Below, in pieces: positions 21,825 to 33,624 of a stretch of 64,000 bases of DNA (position 1 is the first letter of the stretch; every line of letters begins with the position of its first letter). This DNA is from Neonectria sp. B-13 (taxonomy: Eukaryota > Ascomycota > Sordariomycetes > Hypocreales > Nectriaceae): assembly GCA_002682825.1 (NCBI GenBank), contig NOKP01000009.1, positions 558,001 to 622,000 of the forward strand. Direction: 5' to 3'. The notes under the pieces are model-generated. The model was not told the DNA's origin and searched no databases. It was given only the letters and a program-made list of their open reading frames with translations. The translations under genes and the position numbers were made by a program.

Positions 21825-22927
21825 ATGTTGCTTCCATCGACAAGGACGGCCATAGTCGTTCTTGCAGTACTTTTAGCCACGATAATCCCAGGAATGACGG
21901 CCGTTGCGCTGACTGCACCACCCAAGAGTCACCTGATCACATTGTTCGTCGTCTATCACCACCACAATCTCATATTCACCACGAACTGACACGGACAAGC
22001 GGCGACTCGTTTTCCAAGACCGGCTTCCTCGCCACAGGCACTCAGCCGTCAAAGGCAAATCCACTGGGGAACCCGCGGCTCCCTGGGGTTACTTCGTCCG
22101 GCGGTCGCAACTGGGTTGGATTCATGGTGACCGAGTTCAACACCTCGCTGACCCTATCGTACAACTTTGCCCGCAGTGGCGCAACCGTCGATGCCAGCGT
22201 GATCCCTGGCAGTGGTGCAAGTCTGATCGACCAAGTTCAGCGGTTCACAGCTTCGTACGGCCTTCAGCGACTCCCGAAAGGCCGGACGCGATGGAACACT
22301 GTCGCTGGGATTTGGATGGGGATCAATGACGTTCGTCGCTCGTACTATCTCGACAATGCCAGCGACCTCTTAGAGAAGAGCGTGGCTCAATACTTTGTAC
22401 AGCTTCAACGGCTTTATGACCTCAGGACGCGGAAGTTTGTCTTGTTGAGTGTACCACGTAAGTTCTCTTGGAGACCGCTTGTTGGCGTGAGATGTTCGCT
22501 GACCACCCGTTAGCTTTGAACCTGACGCCCAGCCAGTTATCACTCAACGATACACAGTCTGCAAAGCTCGTTTCTGCTATTAATCTGTACAACAATCTTC
22601 TCCGCTCCAATCTCAAAACATTCAAAAAGAACCATCCCGACATAGCAGCCGCAGTTGTCGACACTTCGGGGATATTTTCGACCGCAGTCCAAAACCCCGG
22701 CGCCTTGGGTGCTCTGGACTCGACTTGTATTAATAGAAACGGCTTGTCATGTGTAGGTCCCCAGTATCACATGACGCTCAGAATTTCGTAAACTAACCAG
22801 GCTATAGTTGTGGTGGGATGGTGGCCATCCAGCTATCGCAATCGAAAGGCTCGTAGCAGCCGAGGTGGCCAAGGTTTTAGAAACCAAAATGTTCAAGTGC
22901 TACGGTAATTTGCTTTGCAAGATGTAG
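21825..22927 (+). CDS. SGNH/GDSL esterase, CE16-type (acetylesterase), first junction unresolved
   Basis: The ATG at 21825 starts a signal-anchor-like segment (VVLAVLLATIIPGM) followed by APPKSHLITLFV, the normal run-in to the GDS block. The GDSFSKTGF block itself begins at 22000, after a CTGAC branch site and an AAG acceptor. The best donor at 21951 leaves the two parts out of frame by two bases. Exons from 22000 onward are clean: 22000-22457, 22514-22752 and 22808-22927. They keep the SGNH blocks: GDS, the GIND block (WMGINDVRRSY), and Asp/His in LWWDGGHPAIAI. CE16 enzymes remove acetyl groups from plant polysaccharide fragments. Either a small deletion has disabled the start or an unusual splice is used, so the gene may be intact or a young pseudogene. 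Confidence 0.65.
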
Positions 22928-23030
22928 AAGAACATATGAGCTATTTAATATATACGGACGGAATAAATAGACTTCGCTTGCATCTCCTCGTAAGTCCATT
23001 AGGTCTCGAGTGAACAGAAGCCCCCACGAA

Positions 23031-24388
23031 TCATATCCGCCCCCAAATGCCTTGAGGAGTTGCGAGCTTGCTCGAGACCGCCGTGAAGCCACCAACCAAA
23101 CACATGACACCACAGAAGACGGACACTTGCAAAAACCCTCCGTATCTGTCAATAAGCGCCCCATTAATCGGAGGCCCTATCAGGACTGCCACAGAGCTGA
23201 CTCCCAGTCCCATGCCCAAGTAGGACCCAAGGTCTCGCTTGTCCTTAGGACAAGTGGCAAACGCTGCGGCGCCTCCTGAGATGATCATGCCCGAAGAAAA
23301 TCCAAAGGCAACTGAATAAACCACCAGCTCTGCAGTGGTTACCGCCTTGTTCATACACATGATGACGATGCCATTGACCAGACCCGCGACGGAGAGCATG
23401 TTGAAGGGTCCGAACTTGTCCGCGAGAACACCCGGAATGATGCGGCCAAACGTCGAAGCCGCGTTGACGATGGCGAGCAAGTAGGAGGCAAGCGTTTCTT
23501 CCATGCCTCTGGAGACTGCGTATGTTGGGATGAAGAAAAGCGGAGCGAACATGCCGAGGAATAGGAAGGACATGGCGACGATGAGGAGGATATAGTTGAC
23601 GTTTTTGAAAGCCGCCATAACAAAAAACGTCGTAGGTCGTGGCGGCAGACGGGACTTGACGGTCACGCATGAGAAAACCAACAACGGCAGCATGACAAAT
23701 CCGACGATTCTGACGGTCCATCCGAAGCCCAGCGACGAGCTGGTCAGCATCTTCGACAGGGCGATAGGAATGACGACACCGCCGATGGACGATCCAGATA
23801 TGGCTATGCCCAGTGCCGCAGCTCGTTTCTTGTCAAAGTATTGGGACACTGCCGCCATGGATGGAAACGTCAGAAGGCCCATGGAGATGCCCATCAGGAC
23901 GCCTTGGGCGAGCATGAAGTGCCAGTACTCATGGCACAGGCTCATCATCATGATCGAAAACATGTAGAGGACCGCGGCAGGTCGGATGACCTATTTCTGT
24001 GTTAGCAGACCGACTCGAGCGTGTACGCGGCCAGGGAACGCAATACCCATGCGCCATAACGATCAAACAACGGACCTCCTATAGCGCCTGCGGCAAACTG
24101 AAGGAAGGCCGCAGTGGACCCTATCCAGGCGATCTTGTCTGGCGACTCTCCTTTGAGCTGATGCGTCATGTAATACTGCTGAAAGATGCCGAAAGAGTTT
24201 GCGTAGCCCAGTGCTGTGAAGGAGATGAAGGCCGCCCCAGCAGCAACAAGCCATGCTTCGGTGCCACCATCAGGCGCATCCCCCACAGCGGGAGCCGGTT
24301 TACCTTCGCCGAGTTCGATAGAAGCGGATATCTGCAGTCTGTCGGCGCCTGCGGAGGAGAGTTCGCGATATGTTTCTGCAGTGGCCAT
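23031..24388 (-). CDS. MFS monocarboxylate transporter (MCT/MCH-type)
   Basis: Exons 24047-24388 and 23031-23990, with a 56 bp intron, give 433 residues. After a hydrophilic N-terminus the first helix carries the MCT signature AWLVAAGAAFISFTALGYANSFGIFQQYY. The protein then shows about 12 helices, including GVLMGISMGLLTFPSMAAVSQYF, the FDKKRAAALGIAISGSSIGG loop and RDLGSYLGMGLGVSSVAVLIGPPI. Fungal members move monocarboxylates, riboflavin or other small organic acids across the plasma or vacuolar membrane. It is divergent from a Zn2Cys6 regulator over 447 bp, which suggests that the pair forms its own small uptake module. Substrate is not predictable from sequence alone. Confidence 0.88.
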
Positions 24389-24835
24389 GTTGAGTTAGTT
24401 GGGTGGTAGCAGCTTAGTTCTGGCAAAAGAAGAAGGGAGAAACGAGCTGTGGTTGGAGTTCTGTTTGATTGCACTGCGATGCTGGAGAATATACATCAAT
24501 ACGAGTGAGAACCATATGGATGTCGAATCTATTATTTATAGCCACTGTCCATCGAATCACCACGAACCCTTTGCTCTGTTTGTACTGTCGGGGATAACAT
24601 CTTTCGGTCAGAGCTGGGGACTCGGACCTCGAGAACCAATCAGATGCCGCCATTGCTCGGTCAAAGGCGGGCGACACGGACCAAAAGCGCAGGTGCCGAG
24701 TCCGAAAACGTAATACCATCCTCGTCTGGCTCCTCTCGGTCTCAGCTTATCCGCCTTCATATTTCCCACGGAGGATGTTCTATCTCCTGAACCACGACCC
24801 CACTGTATCCGATCGACCAATTTGAACGCCTCACC
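24389..24835. promoter_or_regulatory. Shared promoter of transporter and Zn2Cys6 regulator
   Basis: The 447 bp region lies between divergent starts. It contains several CGG/CCG triplets (for example ACTCGGACC near 24620 and GGCGGGCGACACGG near 24665) that could serve as half-sites, but there is no clear palindrome. Confidence 0.35.
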
Positions 24836-27332
24836 ATGGCCGAGTCCGATGCTTCCCCCGAACGCCGGCGGAGAAGGCCCGCCATGTAGGTTGGAATCCA
24901 CTGTGAGTGTGCTGCGCTGACACCACAGAAATGCAGGTCCTGTCTGCTTTGTAGGAGACGCAAGGTCCGGTGCAATCGAGAAACCCCATGCAGCAACTGC
25001 GTACGGTCCAAGAACGAAGTCTGCATCTACGAGAATCATCCATCTCATCCTCAGCCTCCGCGGGAACATGCTGGTCAAACCGAGACGATTGGAGCTGTCC
25101 CGGTCCAAGAACCCCGGAGGCTTCGTCAGCTAGAACCCGTCGACACAGCTTCCAGTGCAAGCCGAGGGTCAACCGTCTCAAGCTATCCCATGTCATCACT
25201 CCCAAGCTCAACAGTGGCATCGCCGCCTCCAGGCCCGACCCCTACTCAGGATGTGGAGCATTTGCGGAGCAGAATTCGACAACTTGAAGACGAGCTGGCC
25301 AAAGTGAACCAGAAGTCTACCCAAATTCCTGCTCTCACTCCAGCCTCGAATCTTAACATTGAGCCAACCGCACCACGATCAACCGGGTCTTTTCGCGCAC
25401 CCGGAGAAAGGACCTTGTTCGGCGAGGTGTACGTGCTTAGTCGCAGCGTCATGCATAAGACGCGCCTCTTCGGCCAAAGCCACTGGGTCTGTGGAACCGC
25501 AGTAGTAAGTACCTGTCCCGACTCCCACCAGTCGCCAGTTGGTCGTCCCAATACAAGTATGCGTGGTAACATGATAACCACCATCAGTTTGGGGAAACAT
25601 TTGATATCATTGAGTCCCTCGTACGAGATACATCAAGGGCAATCGTGGGCATGCAAAAATGCAAACATTTAGCCAAGATCATCAAGTCGAGGCGGGCGCC
25701 CCCTTGGCCCTCACCGCCGACAGCCGATCTACCATCCAAAGACATCGCTGACAAGCTTGTTGACGGTTACCTTCGAACAACCGAGACCCTATATCGAGTA
25801 CTACACGTTCCTACCTTTATGGCGGAGTATGAAGCAGTGTGGGCGTCTGATTCAGAGCCTGATACGGCGTTTCTTGTTCTACTCAAGCTGGTTCTCGCCA
25901 TCGGGGCCACCATATACGATGAGAACTTCTCCCTTCGAGGCCCCGCCCTCAAATGGGTATACGAGGCCCAAACCTGGTTGGCAGCACCGGAATTTAAGTC
26001 CAGACTCGGCCTGAGGTCACTGCAGATCAATATCCTCCTTCTGCTCGCGCGAGAAACTTCAGGCGTGGGAGAGGATTTGGTCTGGATTGCAACCGGCTCA
26101 CTGATTCGAACAGCAGTGCACATTGGGTTGCATCGAGACCCTGACCATTTGCGGAAACGGACAACCTTGGCAGCCGAGATGCACCGAAGGCTGTGGAATA
26201 CGATTCTGGAGATCACCCTGCAGTCAAGTATGAGGATAGGGGGGCCTCCACTGATCTCTGTCGACGACTTTAATACTTGCCCCCCCGGGAACTTCGATGA
26301 CGAGCAGCTCACAGTCGAGAGTCCTGTCCCGAAACCAGACGACTGTTACACGCAGACCTCCATTGCTATCGCTCTCCGAAACACATTCCCGATTCGTCTT
26401 ACAGTTGTCAAGTTCTTGAACAACCTCAACTCCAATGGTACATACGAGGAAACTCTTCAACTTGATGCAGAGCTCCGAAAGTCGTACAAGAACCTATGTC
26501 GAACCCTCAAAGAATGTCAGTCGAACGCCGGACCATCCCAGTTCTCAATGGGGGTAGTGGATTTCATCATGCGTCGCTATCTGTCGTCTCTACACGCTCC
26601 TTTCTTTGGGTCATCGTTAAAAGGGACTGCCTATGCTTTCTCAAGGAAGGTAGTCGTGGATATCTCCCTCAAAGTCTGGTGCGCAGTATTCCCATCCACG
26701 TCTATCGCGACTTCTCAGTCCCACAACGATGCTATCGCTCAAGAAGACGATTTTGCACGATTAACTGCCTGTGGCTCCGTCTTCTTTCGCACCATCGCGA
26801 TGCAGGCATGTTTTCTGTTAGCAGCGGAACTCAGAGCCCAACTGCGGGAAGAGGAGAGTTTGAGTCCGATGTGCTTACGACCAAATCTACTGTCCATCTT
26901 GGATGAGACGAAATCTTGGTGCTTAAGGTGTATTGACGCAGGGGAGACGAACACTAAGGGTTACCTCTTCACGTGTGTGATATCTGCCGAGATTGAAGGG
27001 CTTTTACAAGGACTCAGCAAAGACGAATTTCCGGAGCTTTTAGTGAAGGCTGCAGAGGACGCTGAAGAAAAATGCATAGCGATTCTTGAAGAAAAGATAA
27101 CCCAAAGCCAAGCCAACAGCGCAACAGATGAGTTCGTCGAAATGCCTTTGAACACACCGCCCGAGATGGCAGACGCTTGGGACTTTATGGTAACTCAAGA
27201 CCTAACCCTCCGTCCTTACTCGTCGCTAACAATCGATATAAGATGACAGACACACAATTCGGCTTTGGAAACATGGACCCAATGGGTTGGGCGTTGAACG
27301 ACGTATCGACGGAGCAGGCACCACTTTGGTGA
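24836..27332 (+). CDS. Zn2Cys6 transcription factor with coiled coil and fungal_trans domain
   Basis: Four exons (24836-24885, 24937-25504, 25588-27189, 27243-27332) give 769 residues. The first intron splits an ATG codon and uses the second CAG acceptor. This joins RRRRRPAM to SCLLCRRRKVRCNRETPCSNC, giving a complete binuclear zinc cluster with a basic flank. DVEHLRSRIRQLEDELAKVN (near residue 130) is a coiled coil for dimerisation. The PF04082 region includes FGQSHW, RRAPPWPSPP, LYRVLHVPTF and RTAVHIGLHRDPDHLRKRT. The last intron removes an in-frame read-through and gives a C-terminus ending STEQAPLW, typical of this subfamily. The divergent transporter is the obvious candidate target. Nuclear by family. 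Confidence 0.87.
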
Positions 27333-27379
27333 TAAGCAGCTGAGAAAACGGCGGGATAGATACAGCAAGTGCCCATATA

Positions 27380-28617
27380 TTACAGGTTGGAGATAGGTTC
27401 CAATTCTTCCACATAATTGAAAGCTCGGCTAAGAGATGCCTCTTTCGTAGTGGCCACCTTGCCGCCCTGTCCTGATCGCCACATTGCTATTTTCCCAGCC
27501 TCTCGTTCCGTGCCATACCAAGTCCGTCCATGCAAATGTCGTAGGCAGAGCTGTTTTCCTTCATCAGGATAGTATAGCCAGGTTGCCCACTTCGCCCACT
27601 ACAGCATTTCGTTAGTAGTTGTTCGTTGGAGTCCAGCTTGTAATATCTCAACACTGATACACTAGAAAAAGAAAGGGCTAACAGGTGGTCTTTGTTTTCG
27701 AGAAACACTTTACAGGGAGTTGGATATTGTGGGAGGTTGCTTACAGATCCTTGCTTCATCTGTGCTCTCGCACGCTGCCCAATCTTGTCCTCGATGAAGT
27801 CCCCCCGAAGCATGGCCAGGCGCGTAGGGAAGACACGATCCAGGTAGTGTGCGGTAGATGCAATGTGTGGCTTATCATGCCAAAAGAAGAGTGGTGTCAA
27901 TGGGATTTCGATGCTCGGATCTGATGCAGGGCTGAAGTTGCCCTTGAGCGAGGCGGTTACCTCCTTCAGAACTGGGAACTTAATGACGTCCGGAGATGTG
28001 GCATATGATAGCATGCGTACTGCTGGGAGGCAGACATATTTTATGGGTGTTTCGGGATCAACCTCAGAAGCTCCCATGATCTGTAGGAGAGGGTCTATGG
28101 AGAAGTCGGAGACCAGAGCCCAGTCGTGTTGCTGGACCCAGACATACGGAGTCTCGGACGCCCTCAGTGCAGACCGGACGGCCAAGCCAAAGCCAAGACG
28201 TCTTTCAGGCTCTATGAATGTCACTTTCTTGTCTTGCGTCTGTGATATTGTGTAGTGTACGACATTCTCGTCCTTGAACGGGCTACCATACTCGGCCGTT
28301 GCTACTTGTTGTGTGAAAGCAGCAAGGTCGTTGTCCTCATAATGGTGTTTAAGGACGAGTTCCTTCACATTCTCCTTGTAAAGACCAAAGTCTCGAGCCT
28401 GTTCAGAGGTGACGTAGCCCTTCTTTAGACGAGCGGTAGACACGACTTGATCATAGCCATCGAAGACAACGATGACCCTACAGTCCATCAAGGTGGGGCA
28501 ATGACGGTTGAATGACTCTAGAATCGACGATACCAGGTCTGTCGACGGCACAGACGGTGTCACTGATGTCGTTATGATGACTGTCAGCAGACTGCTGGCC
28601 CTTGATGCCCGTGCCAT
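27380..28617 (-). CDS. Hypothetical protein, glycosyltransferase-like fold
   Basis: Exons 27745-28617 and 27380-27598 join in frame to 363 residues. The intron (27599-27744) is long for this window at 146 bp. Without splicing the frame ends in an unrelated tail. The N-terminus LLTVIITTSVTPSVPSTDLVSSIL and the following CRVIVVFDGYD look like the first strands of a GT-A glycosyltransferase. YVWVQQHDWALVSDF could be the acidic nucleotide-sugar site. The second exon supplies KWATWLYYPDEGKQLCLRHLHGR. Related fungal proteins are uncharacterised as far as I know, so a sugar-transfer role is a guess. The tail is only 47 bp from the end of the regulator on the opposite strand. A shorter second intron inside the 146 bp cannot be excluded. 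Confidence 0.65.
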
Positions 28618-29162
28618 GTTGATCAAGGAGCATTTGATGAAAACTCTGTATCAGGGTTGTGGTTGCTGAGAATATTCCTCTAGCCATAATGGTCACGTGC
28701 TCCCTTTGACATGGGCCCGCGCAAACGTCCTACATTTCAGGAGCTTCCCGTTCACTAGAATGTTACTTGAGAACAGCAACGATACGCAGTGGTTGTAAAA
28801 GCAGCAGGAAATAATATACTGGGAACTGTACACAAATGAACATTCCGGTTCAATATTTTCCTAGCTGTGCCATCTGTGTGATGCTACTGAAGACTGGGTC
28901 TGCTTTCCTACAGGGTAACATGCACTCTGCCGTTCTTGAAATGAACATCCCCAGCAACCTTTGTCCCGAAAGTTCAGCATTGATGCTCGGAGGAAGCATC
29001 GTTTCCTAATATCCCCGCTCTCTATTACTATACAAACACTAATATGTTGGATAAGTGTTGCTACCTCCGTAGCCTAAACGCAGTGTAAGGTTTACTGAGA
29101 AATATTAAAATGAGACTATATGAGGCTTGTTAACTTCGCCCAACTTCATCAGCAATTGACTT
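28618..29162. other. Intergenic, no gene seen
   Basis: Upstream region of the glycosyltransferase-like gene and 5' flank of the tRNA gene. Nothing else is recognisable. Confidence 0.5.
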
Positions 29163-29236
29163 GGTTCCGTGGTCTAGCTGGTTATGGCATCTCGTTAACA
29201 CCGAGAAGGTCCCCGGTTCGAGCCCGGGCGGAATCA
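29163..29236 (+). tRNA. tRNA-Val (anticodon AAC)
   Basis: A 74-base cloverleaf fits. The acceptor stem is GGTTCCG with CGGAATC (one G-T pair) and discriminator A. The A box is TGGTCTAGCTGG, the B box GGTTCGAGCCC, and the anticodon stem TCTCG/CGAGA encloses loop TTAACAC. No intron is present. AAC decodes valine GUU (and GUC after inosine modification). The gene stands alone on the plus strand. Confidence 0.93.
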
Positions 29237-29237
29237 C

Positions 29238-29243
29238 TTTTTT
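29238..29243 (+). terminator. RNA polymerase III terminator of the tRNA
   Basis: A run of six T begins two bases after the discriminator base. Confidence 0.8.
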
Positions 29244-30217
29244 GCCGTCCCACCTTGCCAGGGTCTACTTTTTATTCCAGAAAATATGTTGCTCTCTGGA
29301 TGGAAATGGAATCAGCTAGCTAGCACTCCACTTTGCATATGGTGTGGCAAGGGATAAGAAAAAAATCACGAGGGCAGGAAGCATGGGATGGGAATTGAGA
29401 TAATGCGGCGGGATAACTCGCAACGGTGATGAAGATCCATGAGGTTCGTTTCAATGCAAGAGAATAAATAAGCTTGGCTTGTGTAAAATGGAAAATGCGT
29501 TCGTTGATTAAGATAAGAGTCGCGGCAATCGGAGACTGTGTGAGGAACCAAGTTTATAAGAGGCTTATAGGCTAACTCGTGGATTAGAACATTTCAATAA
29601 TTCACTGACATCTAGAACATGGGTCTGACTTGAACCTGTCCTGCCCTTGGGTGTATTTTACGATAGTTCCTTCTATATGGCAGCATCAAAATCCAACCAG
29701 GAGGTCGGCGTCTCACGGCTCTAAGATGAGTTGTAGCGAGTTCACGGAAAACTAATGGATATCGACAGGGGGCTGGCATACGATGCGGCCTGCTCCTAAG
29801 ATTTAATCTGTGGTGTCAGTTTAGCTCGCATTTCTTCATTGTCTTGGTCCCAACGCATCTGTATGGGTAGATGATGCTACGAGCCTAGTTTGACAATGTT
29901 AGCATGAGGGTCGGTGAGATCATAGCAGCGGACAGGAGTAAGTTTTGGGAACTGAAAACGAACCAGAGACATATTATTTTACGTATCTCAAATCAAATTT
30001 GCACACGGCTACGATACCGCATGTGTCTGATTGTGTGGTTAGCATAAACCATCGAGCCTTCTGCACAAACAGGCTCAACAATCGCCTAGAAAATCGCTCT
30101 AACATCCGGAACCGAAACCTAAAGACATATGAGAAGATAAGGCTCCAGCAACCGGTACCTTGGCCGGGCGACTTGGGCAGCCACACAATCCGAGAACTTT
30201 TGATCCTACCTAATGGT
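29244..30217. other. Intergenic, no gene seen
   Basis: No homology or splice logic was found. A 225-codon plus frame starting at 29945 is largely the antisense of the neighbouring 2EXR-like gene. Confidence 0.45.
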
Positions 30218-31669
30218 TTAACCCCGTTCAGCCCAGTATTTTCTCCATTTGGGGTCGAAATTGTCAAGCAGGAGGTCAGACCATTTTGGGAGCGGCGGAG
30301 TAGTTTCGAAATATACCGGCAGACGACCGCTGAAGCCGCGATGCCATTTCTCCGAGTCCCAACCATAAGCTTGCTCGATGATCTTTTCAAAGTCCCAGAA
30401 CTCGCCGGGATCAAAGTTGCAGCGCAGGATCGAAGTCTTGTTAACAAGATGCTGTATTGCTTGCAGGAACGGTTCCTCATTGAACCTGGGGTCCTGTGGG
30501 GTTGGAAGGATGTTGCGGGCGTACGCCGCTTCAAACGCTCGCTCCCATGCAATGTCTCGGTGAATTGCCGCTTGAAATACCTGGGTCGTGAGATCAGGCG
30601 CTGGATCGCCGTCCAAGACTAGAGTGAAGGAATCGGGAGGCATCCCATCGTCAAGCAGTCCCAGAGCTTCAAAGAGCCATGGGCCCAATGAGTCGCAAAG
30701 CCGCGAAGTGAGCTTTTGCTTCAGGTATGCGCCGGGGTCGGAGTCGCTGGGGAACCAAGACTGGTCCCACCGTTTCATGTCTGGCTCCTGAAAAATGGTT
30801 CGCCATAAATTGACCCGGCGCTCAATGCGAAGGAGGCGGTTTTCCTGGCAAAACGGGATGAGCCCTTGAGCGTGGCACTCTGGGAAAGCCCCAGCTCGAT
30901 AGTCCTCTTGTAGCACAATGTTTCGCATTCGGAGACGCTCGTTTGCCGGGATTGAGTCCAGAAATCGGATCGCAACAGAAGCTGCGGTGAAGCGGTATTG
31001 CCTACCGCTGAGGGGGTACAGGGATTCAGAATAGCCGAACTCGCGGGCCATCCTATTCAAATGGGCCTCTGTCGGGAATGCCCAGGGCACACGACAGAGA
31101 TCTAAAAGCTTGAGGGGGTCGTGTACCTTAACGTAAAAGCTGGAGACTTCCTTGACGTATTCCATGCCGTAAAGACGTGCGAGAAACTGAACAGTGTACG
31201 TGATGGCCTGGCGATTACAGTAAGGTTGGATGTCACTGTGAAGAATGGGTTCAAAGACATTGGTCGAATGCACCAGGTTCTGAAGGGTTGGCGCGAACTT
31301 CGGGAACTTTCGGATGACTTCCGAGCATATCTCAGGAGTCAGAAGGCGTTTCGCCGATTGGAGGTTGTGTCTGTCGGACGAAAAGAGCCGTTGAAGTAGA
31401 TTTTGAAAAAGGCCTGCGCTTTGACAAGTATTCTCCGTGTAGACAGTTGAGAAGGTGATGGTATTGACGGCTAAGGGGATCGATTGTGTCTCCTCAGCTA
31501 CGAATTTGCAGGTGGACACGAGGCCAAGGTCGATGCGGTGGCCGTTGGCGGTGGTGAGCTTTCCCGCTTCGAAATCGAGGATGTAGCCGCCTTCGACGAC
31601 GAAGTATTCTCGGTAGATCTTGTTTCGTAGCTCGGGTGGGAGGGTGAAGAAGGAGGAGTATGGAGCCAT
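30218..31669 (-). CDS. 2EXR/F-box-like hypothetical protein
   Basis: This is a single exon of 483 residues. It begins with SSFFTLPPELRNKIYREYF, the LPxELRxxIY signature of the fungal 2EXR/F-box-like family, followed by an LDFEAGKL strand and LGLVSTCKFVAEET. The remainder is helical, charged and tryptophan-rich, without a recognisable second domain. Such proteins are numerous in ascomycetes and mostly uncharacterised; a role as an SCF-type substrate adaptor or scaffold is only suggested by the motif. The start follows a pyrimidine- and purine-rich leader, and there is no sign of introns or breaks. Confidence 0.72.
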   Translation of the reverse strand: MAPYSSFFTLPPELRNKIYREYFVVEGGYILDFEAGKLTTANGHRIDLGLVSTCKFVAEETQSIPLAVNTITFSTVYTENTCQSAGLFQNLLQRLFSSDRHNLQSAKRLLTPEICSEVIRKFPKFAPTLQNLVHSTNVFEPILHSDIQPYCNRQAITYTVQFLARLYGMEYVKEVSSFYVKVHDPLKLLDLCRVPWAFPTEAHLNRMAREFGYSESLYPLSGRQYRFTAASVAIRFLDSIPANERLRMRNIVLQEDYRAGAFPECHAQGLIPFCQENRLLRIERRVNLWRTIFQEPDMKRWDQSWFPSDSDPGAYLKQKLTSRLCDSLGPWLFEALGLLDDGMPPDSFTLVLDGDPAPDLTTQVFQAAIHRDIAWERAFEAAYARNILPTPQDPRFNEEPFLQAIQHLVNKTSILRCNFDPGEFWDFEKIIEQAYGWDSEKWHRGFSGRLPVYFETTPPLPKWSDLLLDNFDPKWRKYWAERG

Positions 31670-33624
31670 GGCGTTGAGACGGGAGGGAAAAATTGGGAGA
31701 CGAAGAAGCTAATGAAGGCTGAGACTTGATGGAGATGGAGATGGAGGTGTTGTTTCTGGGGTGATGGAGGAGAGAAAAGAGGAACAAGGGTTGTAGTGGG
31801 GTTTTATACAAGTTAGAGACAATCTCCGGCGGTAGATGGAATGTTTTTGCCCCGCTTCCCCACTGGCTTAGGCAGAAGCGCAGCGGCTGATGATGATGTA
31901 ATAATATGTGGATGGAAAACCTTGTGTTAATGTATTGTGTATTCGTGTGTACTAAGCAGGTAGCTAGCCGTATTATTGAACTTTATCGCCGAATAGGGAG
32001 GGAGGTCAATTTTCACCGCGTCACAAATGCAGCTGTCGTCTTCCAGTTGGTTTATGGGGCATCATAATTTTATTTATAGTAATTTTAGCCTTAGTCAATA
32101 TCATCTGATAGATCAAGACAACGCAGTAGATAACATACAGCAGTTAACACAGTAAGATGCTATGCCCAGCACCATCAATCCCAATAACTTAAACACAGCA
32201 AGCTTTCCCAGTAACATGGTTCGCATCGATGTCGTACCTTGAGCCTGTTTTTGCAACCCGTCTGGGTCCCTCTCTCTGACCTTGATGTCCAATTCATGAA
32301 AAGATTATCCTGAACCATAGCACATATAAATGACCTGGTCCATACATGGCGAAGTTAGTTACATAGACATAGAGAAATGGGTGGTTCAGTACAAACCGTC
32401 TCTCGTCAAGCTGACAAGTCCGGCCAGCCTTCTTCCCTCCTTCTCAATACACTACAACACAGCATAACACAACCACGATGCATTCCGCTTTTCCTTATAA
32501 GAGGTATGGTTAGAGCAAGTTATGTTAATAAGGAGAAGTACTCACCCATCACCCGCTGCATCTTGCAACCCGGTGGCAAGAAACAGAGCCAAAAGGCATA
32601 CAAAACAGGATACCGTCACTCTCTAGATAGAGAGATCAAGCCTGCCAAGTACAAGCGGCAGCTTTACCGGGCCGGAATCTACAGCCTCAGCGGCTTCAAG
32701 TCCAGCCGCGCAGCAGTCAGCACCATCCAAATGGTGCCTATAAGAAAAGGATCGTTAGCTAGACTTTGGAGTTATGCCAGAACGTGACTAACATCTAGCT
32801 ATATTCGGCTGCTGCTTGCTCCTTGACGATGGAGCTACTGAGGTCGATGACATCGGCTTCATCGTGGAGGAGAAGACGCTGCTCAAAGCCCTTGCCAAGC
32901 GATTGGAGGCTGGGTTAGACGATGAAGATGACGAAGTCATCGTCAACGAATTATCCAGACTTTTGAGAGGGATTAGTGGAACTGCTATGGATATACTCAT
33001 GAGTGACTTACGAGGAATACGCCCTGTGGTTCCGGGAGCTGCTGGGGTGCGTGGAGCTGGTGCGGATGGCCAGCTAGTCTGCTGCGTCGAAGACAATGAG
33101 TCTTGGCCTGATGGGCATGGTACGAAAAGACTTACGCATCGTGAAATCGGGGGGAACTGTTTGCAACCACTTGATTAGCCAGCCGATACCAAAAGATATC
33201 TGATGGGGGGCGCACACACAAGGACTAACAAGGGTGCTAGATCATTGGAGGTAAGAAACACGCTATGCATGGCACAAAGGACTGATTACTTACGGATCAT
33301 GTGCTGGGAATACTTTCTTGTAAGCAGTTGACAAAGTCGTCGTCGGATCTTCTCAAGCAGGGGTATACGTACGGGTTAAGGAAAAACTTAGACTGGCTTG
33401 AGACAATTAGTACCTAATTGAACAACCAGGTTCTGACGCATGGACTTACACGGAAAAGGTAGATGGGTTCGGGTCAGATGCAAAGGTTAATAAAGAACTT
33501 TAAAACCAACCAGGCTCGAGACAAAGAAATCGATGCGTGACACCTTTGAAAGAAAATACACGTTAGCCTTGTGTTTCTGTGATGCCTCTTGGGGTTTGGG
33601 GGCACAAACAGTAATCATTACACA
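31670..33624. other. Gene-poor stretch next to the LINE
   Basis: Frames at 32377-32787 (136 codons) and 32816-33178 (120 codons, acidic helical start EVDDIGFIVEEKTLLKALAKRL) have coding-like composition in part but no family I recognise. They may be relics of one gene and are not called. From about 33540 the sequence belongs to the LINE 3' region. Confidence 0.35.

Noticed and set aside
29945..30622. Plus-strand 225-codon frame
   Set aside because: Most of it is antisense to the intact 2EXR-like gene, and its composition looks like a shadow frame.
32377..33178. Possible two-exon plus-strand gene
   Set aside because: The second frame has a helical acidic start, but no family was recognised, the start is unclear and no junction could be fixed. 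Kept only as an intergenic note.
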